Of a stretch of DNA of 64,000 nucleotides, positions 10,480 to 19,661 are shown one piece after another. The notes under the pieces are model-generated. The model saw nothing but the letters and a program-made list of their open reading frames with translations, was not told the origin of the DNA and made no database searches. The stretch lies in NCBI GenBank assembly GCA_964036195.1, contig OZ038450.1:28646794-28710793 (forward strand). The letters run 5' to 3'. Positions within the stretch are counted from its first letter, which is position 1. Every line of letters begins with the position of its first letter. Origin of the DNA: Sphaerolaimus hirsutus (Eukaryota; Nematoda; Chromadorea; Monhysterida; Sphaerolaimidae). A program made the position numbers and the translations under genes.

Positions 10480-10645
10480 ACTGAACAAGTGCCAATAACG
10501 TTGGACGAGTGCCAATGCTGGACAGGTGCCAATATATTATTGGACAAGTGCCAACATCATAGGACATGTGCCAACAAGCTATAACAAAGGTGCCAATGAC
10601 GTCATTGGGACATAAGTCTCCAATACAGACAGTTGCCGGAAAAAA
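10480..10645 (+). repeat. Degenerate tandem repeat of GGACAAGTGCCAA
   Basis: Units about 25-28 bp long with the core GGAC(A/G)(A/T)GTGCCAA are spaced along 10480-10600, followed by a GACGTCATTGG pair (10597 and 10650). The same core (TTGGACAGGTGCCAA) occurs in intron 1 of the 1123-3078 gene. No gene was seen. Confidence 0.6.
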
Positions 10646-10659
10646 CAAATGACGTCATT

Positions 10660-11010
10660 GGCACCCACCGTGCCAAGGAATGAGTGGTTCATAACCCAAT
10701 GGTGTGGTAGGTTAAAGCACTCTATTATTCTGCTCATCCCCAAAATGTTAGATTTAGACCCCTCCCACAGCTCAGAAATTAGCAGGTGCCGGACCTGCTG
10801 TGGGACACCAAAAAAGCCAAAAAAAATTTGCAATTTAGCGCGACCCACCCTGAGAGGGGTCGCCGCGACCCCTCAAATTCATGCAAAGTAGAGGGTGGTT
10901 GCGCCAATATCTCCCCAAGTTTCAGGCTCTGGGGCGCCCTAGAACTGGGGATAGGATATAAGAAGTAAAATCAAAAAATGGCTACCGGACGTGACCGGGA
11001 AGGTGTTTAC
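10660..11010. mobile_element. Half of a GACCGGGAAGGTGTTT-family element
   Basis: It shares CCTCCCACAGCT, GGGACACCAAAAAAGCC, GGCGACCCACCCTG-like and CCAATATCTCCCC blocks with 41700-42065, and the right end GTGACCGGGAAGGTGTTTA with 35761-35780 and 42047-42065. The left limit is not resolved. Confidence 0.6.
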
Positions 11011-11032
11011 TTATTTACCGTGTTTTATGCAT

Positions 11033-11225
11033 ATACTCGGCGGACATCACACTTAGTATGAAAACCTACCATAACCCATCTGAATAATGAACGAAAAAAA
11101 TTACAGTTTTTGCAGCATAATATCTCGTTTTTACTGTGGAATAATTAATTACGAAATTGATCACAAGATTTTATTCATCAAATTATGGTAGGTTTTCAAA
11201 CTAGGTGTGCTGTCCGCCGAGTATA
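11033..11225. mobile_element. TATACTCGGCGGACA foldback MITE
   Basis: Perfect TATACTCGGCGGACA and TGTCCGCCGAGTATA ends enclose 193 bp. The arms also pair AAAACCTACCATAA with TTATGGTAGGTTTT. This is the best-preserved member of its family in the window. Confidence 0.85.
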
Positions 11226-11388
11226 CCTATTTGTCTTGTTGTACACGGAAATTTATCACGTTCTTATCACAAAAGATGCTTCTGCACAACGCGCATTGCA
11301 TTTCATTGCTGTTTTTACTGCCAGGTGTGCTATGTGACTGCAAACATAAATACCTATGTATGTGCGGCAGTAGCTTTGAAAACCCATA

Positions 11389-11540
11389 TACCGTATTTCT
11401 TCTAATAGAACGGCATACCTCCAATAGAAGGACACTTCCAATAGAACGGCAGATTTTGTTTCATTTTTACACTCACGAAAACAATAGCACGGCAGCCTCC
11501 TATACAGAACGGCACCTCTAATAGAACGGCAGGCAAAAAT
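11389..11540. repeat. TACCGTATTTCTTCTAATAG element (AGAACGGC type)
   Basis: It starts TACCGTATTTCTTCTAATAG and carries several AATAGAACGGCA units separated by 15-30 bases. The right terminus was not found. From 11570 to 11715, AAACGTAAATGTAAACGTAA simple sequence follows, with no gene. Confidence 0.6.
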
Positions 11541-12070
11541 GTTGACGAAAAAATATATCGACACTCTTCCAGAGTTGTACAAATACTGGTATTTTTGGAA
11601 AACGTAAATGTAAACGTAAATACCTTTTCCAGATCAAAAGTATAAATACTAAAACGTAAGGTATTTTTAAAATACCAGGGAAACGTAAAATAAAACGTAA
11701 ACGTAAAAATTATATTGAGTGCTTCCGCTATCACAGAATACAAAATGTTTTTTTTTACAACATGTGGATGTTCATATGATCTCCATCGACATTTTCTTCT
11801 TACCTGTATTTTATAAATTTTTAGAATTATGGGATCGGGATATTGAATTGGGATTGGAGTTGACATTTTGCGTCGTTGTCAACTAGTGGGTCTAGGGCCA
11901 TAAGGTGCCAATTCCATAACAGGAGAACAAAAAAATTGATGAGTGAGAAGTAATGGCAAGTTGAATGGCAAGCAAAAATTGAAAGAAAAGTACATTTGTA
12001 AGTGAAATGGCAAGTTAAAAGACAAATGGCCAGTCATGAGAAAACACTAAAAATGTATTTTACTTTTTAT

Positions 12071-12270
12071 NNNNNNNNNNNNNNNNNNNNNNNNNNNNNN
12101 NNNNNNNNNNNNNNNNNNNNNNNNNNNNNNNNNNNNNNNNNNNNNNNNNNNNNNNNNNNNNNNNNNNNNNNNNNNNNNNNNNNNNNNNNNNNNNNNNNNN
12201 NNNNNNNNNNNNNNNNNNNNNNNNNNNNNNNNNNNNNNNNNNNNNNNNNNNNNNNNNNNNNNNNNNNNNN
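12071..12270. other. Assembly gap (200 N)
   Basis: Unknown bases. The gap falls inside a TACCGTATT-family element whose right part is 12271-12582; the intact copy at 38832-39223 shows what may be missing. Confidence 1.
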
Positions 12271-12770
12271 TAACTGTAGTTTGTGTTCTGTGTACTGCAG
12301 AACACACGTCAAAAAAATGTCGGTGTCACGTTAGAACAGTGTACATACCACCGACATACTAATATTAGTCTACAGAACCTTATAAATGGCGGTTTTTGTT
12401 GCATTTTTCGACGTCTGCGTACGTTTCAGACGACAATTTCGTACTTGGTATTCAAAAATTTTCTTGTGAAATAATAACCCCCCCCCCCCCTCGAAATACC
12501 CCCCCCCCTCGTTTAACCCCCCCCCCCTCTCGGGACCACTATGAAACAATCACCCCCGGGGGGTATTTCGAGGAAATACGGTATACAGTAATATATGCCT
12601 ATAAACACATATAAATCTATGTGATTGTTCGATTTTTCTACGTCTGCGTATGGGGAATTTCCAAAAAATTTCCCCTCGAATAAACCCCCCCTCGAATTAT
12701 CCCCCCTCAAATTTTGCTGGCGAAATAATAAACCCCTGGGGGTATTTCGAGGTAATACGGTAACTTGAGT
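12271..12770. mobile_element. TACCGTATT-family MITEs, two partial copies
   Basis: The first runs 12271-12582 and ends GGTATTTCGAGGAAATACGG. Its interior (CAGAACACACGT, ACGTTAGAACAGTGT, CGACGTCTGCGTACGTTTCA) is nearly that of 38832-39223. The second, ending 12761, has GGTATTTCGAGGTAATACGG. C-runs of 8-12 lie next to each terminus. No gene was seen. Confidence 0.7.
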
Positions 12771-12884
12771 GTAAAGAGAACATAGGTAGTTTCATGACAA
12801 AAACTGCAGTTTTCTGTCTCCCCAGTCACACAATTGATTGATTCTAATGTTTGTGTAACTGAACTGTGAGATTGTTTTACGTTT

Positions 12885-13030
12885 TTGCCAGTACCCGGGT
12901 ATTTCGGTTAGGAATACGTAACAATACGTAATGGTATTTTTCTAATACGTAAATGTAAACGTAAATATAAATACCGAAATACCCGGGTATTTCGGGTAAA
13001 CGTAAATACGTTTTTGCAACACTGTAATGT
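12885..13030. repeat. ACGTAAATGTAAACGTAAAT simple-sequence foldback
   Basis: A palindrome TACCCGGGTATTTCGG and CCGAAATACCCGGGTA flanks GTAAACGTAAATA repeats. Similar GTAAACG words occur at 11590-11710, 13640-13830 and 32500-32990, suggesting one AT-rich MITE family. 13030-13300 shows nothing I can name. Confidence 0.45.
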
Positions 13031-13312
13031 ACTGATGAGCGGTGTTGGGTCAAACTGAAACTGAGTCCCACTTAGCATTCGAAAAGATGACCTAGTTTCC
13101 AGAAAATATTTATAAATATATCACTCAGAATTTTGACAAAATATAAATAGGTATACCTATATAAATCTCTCTAGCTGTTCAGAAAAAAAAATACTGAAAA
13201 ATGACTAAGCAAAAAAAAATAATAAAAAAATCACTCATTCTTTATATCTCGATTTAAGCGATTTACTGTTTGCGAGCAGGAAAAACGTAATCAAAAAGCG
13301 CACGCTCCATGT

Positions 13313-14389
13313 TAGGGTTGGGAATTTCAAAATTTTCGGTTCTGGTTCTCGGTTCTCGGTTCCAAAAGATTTCGGTTTGGGTATCGGTTCTCGGTTCCTG
13401 AAAATTTTCGGTTCCGGTTCTCGGTTCGGTTCTTAAACTCGGTTCCGGTTCGGTTCTTTCGGTTCTATAATGATCAAAATTTCGGTTCCGGGTAATAAAA
13501 TAACCAGGTATCGGGTAATCATTGGCTGAACAACAGAAAAACAACATACCCAAGTTTACATGTGTAAGTACATTGGTTGGATATTTCATACTACAGGACC
13601 ATATCACAGCTTATTATTTCATGGTAGAATGCAGAAATCAGAGTTGTTATAATAATACTGGTATTTAAAAAAAGTGTAAAAGCAAACATATATGTTTTCT
13701 GTACTCGCGTACTTTCAAAAAGTACACGAGTAAATGAGTACTGATATTTTTTCCTGGAGGAAACGTAAATGTATTTATGTAGTACGCGAGTGAGTACGCA
13801 TATTATTTTGAGTACAAACATAAATAACTTTTGCCAAATATGGTTAAAACTGCCACAAAACCAATGAAAACTACTACCAGTGATAATGTGTATACTGCAG
13901 CGACATTACACCTTTCAATGAAATCTACCATATCCCATCTGAATAAACAAACATACATAAAAAAATTTCATCATATTTATCAAAGCAATTTGATAAATAT
14001 GATGAAATTTTTTTATGTTTGTTCTTTTATTCAAGTGGGATATGGTAGATTTCATTGTAAGGTGTAATGTCGCTGGAGTATATGTGAAATTACACACTCC
14101 CGCGCAATCATTTTGCAAGCAGATGAATTATGCAATTGAACACGCACCAAGATGTTCAGCTGCTGTTTAAAGGCTTAGATGTAGGTGTTGAAAAAACGCT
14201 GTTTAAAAACTTTAAGATTCCTAGAAAATTTCGGTTCTTTCGGGTATTTACTTCGGTTCCGGGTATAAGTGCCGGTTCTCGGTTCCGGTTCGGTTCTCAA
14301 GCTCGGTTCCGGTTCTCAGTTCTCGGTTCCAAAATAGTGCTCGGTTCTCGGTTCGGTTCGGTTCGGGTCGGTTCGGTTCCCCAACCCTA
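13313..14389. mobile_element. hAT-like MITE with TAGGGTTGGG ends and GGTTC arms
   Basis: The ends are TAGGGTTGGG and CCCCAACCCTA, with perfect 8-bp target duplications CTCCATGT at 13305-13312 and 14390-14397. The two arms (13320-13510 and 14215-14380) are GGTTCTCGGTTCCGGTTCGG-type simple sequence in the same register. The middle holds two younger insertions: an AT-rich piece with AGTACTCGCG words (about 13600-13830) and the foldback at 13891-14082. Confidence 0.9.
13891..14082. mobile_element. Foldback MITE nested in the 13313 element
   Basis: TATACTGCAGCGACATTACA at the left pairs with GTAATGTCGCTGGAGTATA at the right; the arms continue through TCTACCATATCCCA and ATAAAAAAATTTCATC, leaving almost no loop. 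It resembles the CTCGGCGGACAT family. Confidence 0.8.
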
Positions 14390-14396
14390 CTCCATG

Positions 14397-15658
14397 TACC
14401 GTATTTCTTCTAATAGAACGGCGCCGTTCTATTTTTTTCATCAACTCTTTTGCCTGCCGTTCTATTGGAGGTGCTGTTCTATTGGAGACTGCCGTTCAAT
14501 TTTTTTCATCAATTATTTTTCACACAATTTTCACTTGAACATAGTGTTTTCCGTGAGATATGAGCGACACTTTACGATCAGAGCATCAATTCAAACAAAA
14601 CCACATGTGAAAACAACTCCTGAATCAGAGTTCAGGGGCCAGTTCCGCAAGTAGACAAGTTAAGAGTTAAAAGTTAAGAGTTGAGTTAAAGGTTAAAAGT
14701 TGAGTCAAAAGTTGAGTTAAAAGTTAAGAGTTGAGTTAAAGGTTAAAAGTTGAGTCAAAAGTTGAGTTAAATGTTAAGAGTTGAGTTAAAGGTTAAAAGT
14801 TGAGTCAAAAGTTGAGTTAAATGTTAAGAGTTGAGTTAAATGTTAAGAGTTGAGTCAAAGGTGAAAAGTTGAGTCAAAAGTTGAGTTAAATGTTAAGAGT
14901 TGAGTTAAATGTTAAGAGTTGAGTCAAAGGTGAAAAGTTGAGTCAAAAGTTGAGTTAAATGTTAAGAGTTGAGTTAAAGGTTAAAAGTTGAGTCAAAAGT
15001 TGAGTTAAATGTTAAGAGTTGAGTTAAAGGTTAAAAGTTTATTTAAAAGACAAATGGGTCATTCGTTGCAGAAGCGTGATACGCTGATCTTCAATAATAT
15101 TTTGTCCCTGCACGGCCATTTCGAAACAACGTTCCGCGATTTTTTTTTAGCGATAATTTTTTTGGATACGTTATTTTCAAATGTCGTGCATACAACATTG
15201 GCAGCATGCCAGCGAACAGCTGTATCAATACCAATTTCACATTTTTATTTTTTTACCATCATTTTCCACTTGTCTCTTAACTCTTAACTCAACTCTTAAC
15301 TCAACTCTTAACTCAACTTTTAACCTTTAACTCAACTCTTAACATTTCACTCAACTTTTAACTCAACTCTTAAATTTTAACTTTTCTCTTAAACTTTAAC
15401 TTTACTCTTAACTCGCCATTTGTCATTTTACTCAACTCTTAACTTTTAACTCTTAACTTGTCCACTTGCGGAACCGGCACCTGAGCACCCTGGATGTTCT
15501 CACCACCAATTGTTCAAATATTTTTGTGTTTTCTTACAATGTAATTTCTACCAGCCGTTCTATTTTAGGTGTCGTTCTATTGGAGGCTGCCGTACTATTT
15601 ATTTCGTGGGTGTAAAAAAGTGCCAAAACCTGCCGTTCTATTGGAGGTGCCGACCGTA
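14397..15658. mobile_element. TACCGTATT (AGAACGGC) element split by a tandem-repeat element
   Basis: The left end TACCGTATTTCTTCTAATAG at 14397 and GCCGTTCTATTGGAGGTG units appear on both sides of the insertion at 14633-15483. The right end (about 15628-15658) is decayed (GTGCCGACCGTA). The interval 15660-15800 shows no gene. Confidence 0.55.
14633..15483. mobile_element. Foldback with tandem TTAAGAGTTGAG arms
   Basis: The ends CAGGGGCCAGTTCCGCAAG and CTTGCGGAACCGGCACCTG are inverted. The left arm (14655-15040) is a long tandem array of GTTGAGTTAAA and TTAAGAGTTGAG units in roughly 50-bp blocks; the right arm (15273-15465) is the same in reverse (CTTAACTCAACTC). The central 230 bp is unique. 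No clear target duplication was seen. Confidence 0.8.
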
Positions 15659-15807
15659 AGCGAGGTCGAAATGCGTTGCATACGCGCTGCGATTTTTGTA
15701 AATATTGATATTGATTGTTAAAAATCAAAGGGAGGGTGGATTATAATTAGGTAGTATGTAAAGACATGCATTTTGTTATAAGTTGTGTACATTCATTTCC
15801 AGTCCAT

Positions 15808-17271
15808 ATGAAGGGTGTGCTTCTAAAAGTACCGATCTACAAATTTTTCAAATTTGAGTTAGGACCATTTTTGGGGTCCCCATAAAAATGCGCTTCAAAA
15901 ATATATATATTATATGTGGGGGGTGCGAAATTCAATTTTGAGATATGGGGGGTCAAAAAAAGCAAAAAAATCACAAAATACAGTGATCTGCACATTATTT
16001 TTTGTGCTTCTAAAAGTACCAATGTCAGATCGGTGTCCGGTTGTGCAAAAACTCATTTTGTGCTTTTTTATTATGGGTAAAAGTACCGATCTACAGCTTT
16101 CTGATTTTGTGCTTTAAAAAAATACCGATCTACACACTATTACCAATTTGTTACTAGTGATGTAAAGGCACCGGGGCACCGGTGCCCCGGTGCTGGGCAC
16201 CGAAGGGCACCAGCACCGGTGCTGGTGCGGTGCCATTGCAATCTTCAGGGGTGCCCTGCCGGTGCCGGTACCATTTTTTTCAGAATAGCACCGGTGCCGG
16301 TGCGGTGCGGTGCCATTTTTTTGCCGGTGCCAAAGGTGCTAGCACCAGGCCAAAGTAAAAGTCACCGGGAAAGGCACCGGCAAAGGCTTCATGTGCTGTG
16401 CAATTTTGTAAATATGTGCTTATTCATATTTCAAAAAACAGCAATATATTTACCCAACCGATTTTTGGCTTATTTTGTAAACATCCCATCAAATAAATAT
16501 ACCTACTGTGAAATCCATTATACCTGATACGTGATCTGATGAGCGAATCTAAAATTTTGTTGAATTTTAAATCATTTTTATATTTTATATTTGTTTTACT
16601 TTTTTGTTCAAAATTTGTTGTCAGTTTATGACAGAGATAGTTCCGTTGTCTGTACAGCAACGACTCCGATCAGTAGACAATAGTGGCTATGGGCAATGTA
16701 GTGTATTAAATATTTTATCGTTCATTTGAAATCACTGTAATTGCTTCATAAAAGTGATCGCCACATCATTCTGATCATTTTAAGTGCTTAACCATCAAAA
16801 TCGGTGGAAAATTCATGGAAATATGCACTTCCGAAGGTGTCGCCACTGAGAAACTGCCCGATATTTACTTCGGAAATTCCAGCCCGGTGCGGTGCCTTTC
16901 GGTGCTAGCACCGGCAACCCGCCGGTGCCCTTCGGTGCCGGTGCCATTTTTTCCAAAAGGCACCGGTGCCGGTGCGGTGCGGTGCCATTTTTCCCGGTGC
17001 CTTTCACATCACTATTTGTTACTTTAAAATGTACTGTACTACAAAAATACAATTCCCTAAATTTTATATAGCTAGTGTTATGTGTATAATCAATGATTAT
17101 ACCCATGCATGTGGATACCCAACAATATGGCCGAAATACCCTTACCCAAAATTCCCATACCCAATACCCATGTATGGGTATTGCATGCTCCAAACTTTCA
17201 ATCGCGATTATCTCAAAATAGATTTTTTTGTAAATAGATCGGTACTTTTAGAAGCACACGCTTCATTTGGA
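15808..17271. mobile_element. Element with AAAAGTACCGATCTA inverted ends
   Basis: The left end TGAAGGGTGTGCTTCTAAAA and right end TTTTAGAAGCACACGCTTCA pair. GTACCGATCTACA recurs at 15830, 16085 and 16125. The element at 16155-17014 is nested inside it. The interval 17272-17309 is plain flank next to the BEL insertion. Confidence 0.75.
16155..17014. mobile_element. GGTGCC-arm hAT-like MITE (TAGTGATG family)
   Basis: The ends are TAGTGATGTAAAGGCACCGG and CCGGTGCCTTTCACATCACTA less one base, with perfect 8-bp duplications TTTGTTAC at 16147-16154 and 17015-17022. The arms (16155-16400 and 16880-17014) are GGTGCCGGTGCGGTGCC words; the middle 480 bp is AT-rich and unique. It has the same terminus as the GGCGCC-arm elements. 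Confidence 0.9.
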
Positions 17272-17314
17272 ACTTCAGCGAAAGAAAATAGGTATGATAG
17301 ATAAATACCAATCA

Positions 17315-18415
17315 TGTAAAATAATACGGAACCTGGTTGAAGTGACTTGTGAACTAGCTCCTATTCCTAACCGAGGAAGAGGACAAATGTGAACAAGTGA
17401 AAGTTGACGTGAAGCGTCGTCTCTAGTTGACGTTCCGTTATTTTATCAAATGTGATTAGTTGAGTTGAAGTGAATTGACGTGAGTTAGTGTGAAGCAAAT
17501 TTAGATTGTTTACCAAAGGTTTTGACGAATGTTTTTAATTAGGCGATTAAATACAAAGAATTAAATGTAAATAAAATATATATAAAATTATACGTAAACA
17601 AAGGAATTAATTTACAACTAAATTAATTACTTAAATAAAACGTAAAAGAAGCTCTAATTACCGGAGAAATAAGGCAATTAAAAGAAGGCACTTAATTACG
17701 ACAAAAGGCGAGAATTAAGTGGCGCGGTTGTGAATAAAGCACCTCAAACAGCGCTGGTGTGAAATAAAGCACTGAGGTGACTTAAAGCACCAAGCGTTAA
17801 ACTTAGCACCAAAAACAAGCGACTTAATAAAGTGACTACGGCGCTTATTTAGATCCTAGGAAGAGATTCGTGTGAAGTTGACGAGGTTGCAAACACTGCC
17901 GATTCTAGCTGTGAAATCGGCTTTTAAGGGCCAGACCGATGGCGATTGGTTTGGCGCCAATCGGTCGGCTCTAATCTCCGATTTTTACCCAACATTTCCA
18001 ATTGTGAAAGTTCAATCCTCGCCCGCTCGCTTCTCCGATGAAAAGCGAGCTAAACTGGCAAGATAGTGAAAATGTGAGACAAGCCAGACAGCATTTGAAA
18101 TGGCGCGCGGGCCCGGCTCCCCGCTCGGGGCGGGCCCGCCGCTTAACATAAACATGACGGCGTATTTGCGTGCTGCTTGTCAAGGAAATGTGGCGGAATG
18201 TGAGCAATGACTAAGATCTAAATATGTGAGCGATGTGAAGCGCACGTTGTAAACAACATCGCTTGAGATATTAAATGGCGAATGTGAAGATGTTAAGAAA
18301 TGGAATGTGAATTATAAATGGAATCGTAATAAGTTGAATTAACTAAATATAAAAGTGAACATAAGAACGTCGACTTAAATATTAAAGATTTTACATTTTA
18401 CGATAATGTTACACA
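17315..18415 (-). repeat. 3' LTR of the BEL/Pao element
   Basis: 1101 bp, TG...CA on both strands. It differs from the 5' LTR by A for T near 17527 and C for T near 17937, by my comparison. A TATA-rich stretch (about 17573-17592) lies late in the sense-strand LTR. On the sense strand CACTT, TTCACA and GTCAA words are frequent. A 64-codon ORF in it (17872-18066) recurs in the other LTR and is not a separate gene. Confidence 0.95.
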
Positions 18416-18421
18416 CTCCCG
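18416..18421 (-). other. Short polypurine tract before the 3' LTR
   Basis: Sense-strand CGGGAG directly precedes the LTR (TGTGTAAC). It is short for a polypurine tract but in the right place for plus-strand priming. Confidence 0.45.
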
Positions 18422-18518
18422 AAACTAGAATAAAAATTAAATTTAATTTAATTTTATCTCAGCCAATCTCGGCAAATTGATGTGAAACAATCAAAATCAA
18501 ACGCCTGTGATGCTCTCA

Positions 18519-19661
18519 TCACTCCTGTGGTAGCAGATCGTCGGCGTCTTCGACGCCGGCATTTTCCCGGCCCTCCTCATGATGCTCGTCCATGGGTTCG
18601 ACGGCATCCTCCTCAGGCTGGCTGCCTTCCCCGTGTCCGGGCGCCTGGTCTTCTGGGGCCCCCGCTGGTCTTCCCGGCCAGTTGGGGAGCTTCTCCGATT
18701 CCTCGGCGAGCCTCTCGAAGGCCTGTCGGAGCGCGTCGGTCTCGTCGACGATCGTCGTCGACGACTCGGTGGGCTGCCATTGCTCCGATGCTGCAAGCGG
18801 TTGGCTTGATAGCAAGGGGACATGGGAGGTTGTGAATGAGGTCGTACACTGTGAAGTGATTGAGTTGAATTGGTCAAATGGTACGGAGGGGGATCTAGAT
18901 CTTGATCGTGACTTTCTTCCATCTCTCCGAGCTCTATGTCGGACTGTGAAGGTGTTTGTTTGAGGAAGGTCACAGATCTTTTTAGATCGTTTAACTTTTG
19001 ATTTGACCAGTTTTTGATTGATGTTATTGAATTTGTGAAAAGTTTGGGCTATAAAGGAAAATGTTTGGTGTGACGATTTCTGCTCACCTGGGAGCCCTGC
19101 GACTCCAGCGAATCTCTTGAGTCGCTTTTGCAAGGGCTCGCGGTCAGGGATCGCGTCTTCCATTGTGACTTCCGTTGTGACAGGCTCGGTGACTGTGAGT
19201 CTGGCGTTTGGTGACGAGCTCTGCGGTTGTGACTCGCAGGAGAGTGCAGGTTTTGTGACCCGGCGCGCACCCGTCTCCATTTCGATTTCTTCGGCGCGTT
19301 CGGTACTATAACCGATCGGGGGATCCGATCTAGGCTGTACCGAGCGTCCTGAAAGCCGTTTGAATGGAGAAACTCGTTTGAGGGGTGTGACAAACTTTGA
19401 AGGTAACTGTGACGAACTTGACGATTGTGTGACGGTTTGATTTGACAAAGCGGGTTTGTTGAAGCCACTTGTCGGTTTCTTCTGGCGGTTACGTCGCCGT
19501 CGCTTACCGATTTTTCCTTGCTGAACGGACGGGGGCCCCTGTTGTTTGGGCTTCTGTCTCTTCTGCCCTTTCTTCGGAAAAAGCCCTTGATGTCTGGCAG
19601 CATACCCCTGCCGGTTACGAGCCGCCACTGCATGTAAACATAACCAATATACCCAATACAA
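18519..19661 (-). CDS. Overlapping accessory-type ORF at the 3' end of the BEL element
   Basis: A 380-codon frame overlaps the tail of the envelope-like ORF (19049-19661) in a different register and then runs alone to 18519. There is no ATG at its start, so it would need splicing or begin at an internal Met (near residue 128). It encodes a very basic patch (GKRRRRNRQKK, about residues 50-62), an RS-rich stretch (KSRSRSRSPS) and an acidic tail (EEDAVEPMDEHHEEGRENAG). This charge pattern resembles nuclear RNA-binding accessory proteins, but I recognise no family. A third frame, 18497-18973, is also open and carries a PPPY motif. Being open could be chance; the length makes that less likely. Confidence 0.4.
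   Translation of the reverse strand: MYWVYWLCLHAVAARNRQGYAARHQGLFPKKGQKRQKPKQQGPPSVQQGKIGKRRRRNRQKKPTSGFNKPALSNQTVTQSSSSSQLPSKFVTPLKRVSPFKRLSGRSVQPRSDPPIGYSTERAEEIEMETGARRVTKPALSCESQPQSSSPNARLTVTEPVTTEVTMEDAIPDREPLQKRLKRFAGVAGLPGEQKSSHQTFSFIAQTFHKFNNINQKLVKSKVKRSKKICDLPQTNTFTVRHRARRDGRKSRSRSRSPSVPFDQFNSITSQCTTSFTTSHVPLLSSQPLAASEQWQPTESSTTIVDETDALRQAFERLAEESEKLPNWPGRPAGAPEDQAPGHGEGSQPEEDAVEPMDEHHEEGRENAGVEDADDLLPQE

Noticed and set aside
12002-12334. ORFs running through the N gap
   Set aside because: They are open only because N has no stops.
14655-15465. A CRISPR-like or satellite array
   Set aside because: Units are variable, without unique spacers, and the array is inverted on the other side: a foldback transposon.
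16219-16527. ORFs in the GGTGCC arms (also 45417-45890)
   Set aside because: Low-complexity translations of the MITE arms.
17872-18207. ORFs inside the LTRs
   Set aside because: Identical in both LTRs and not conserved-looking; they arise from the GC-rich LTR segment.
18482-18963. Plus-strand ORFs opposite the BEL 3' end, and others opposite pol and gag
   Set aside because: They mirror the Arg/Ser/Glu-rich minus-strand frames; there is no independent start or splice support.
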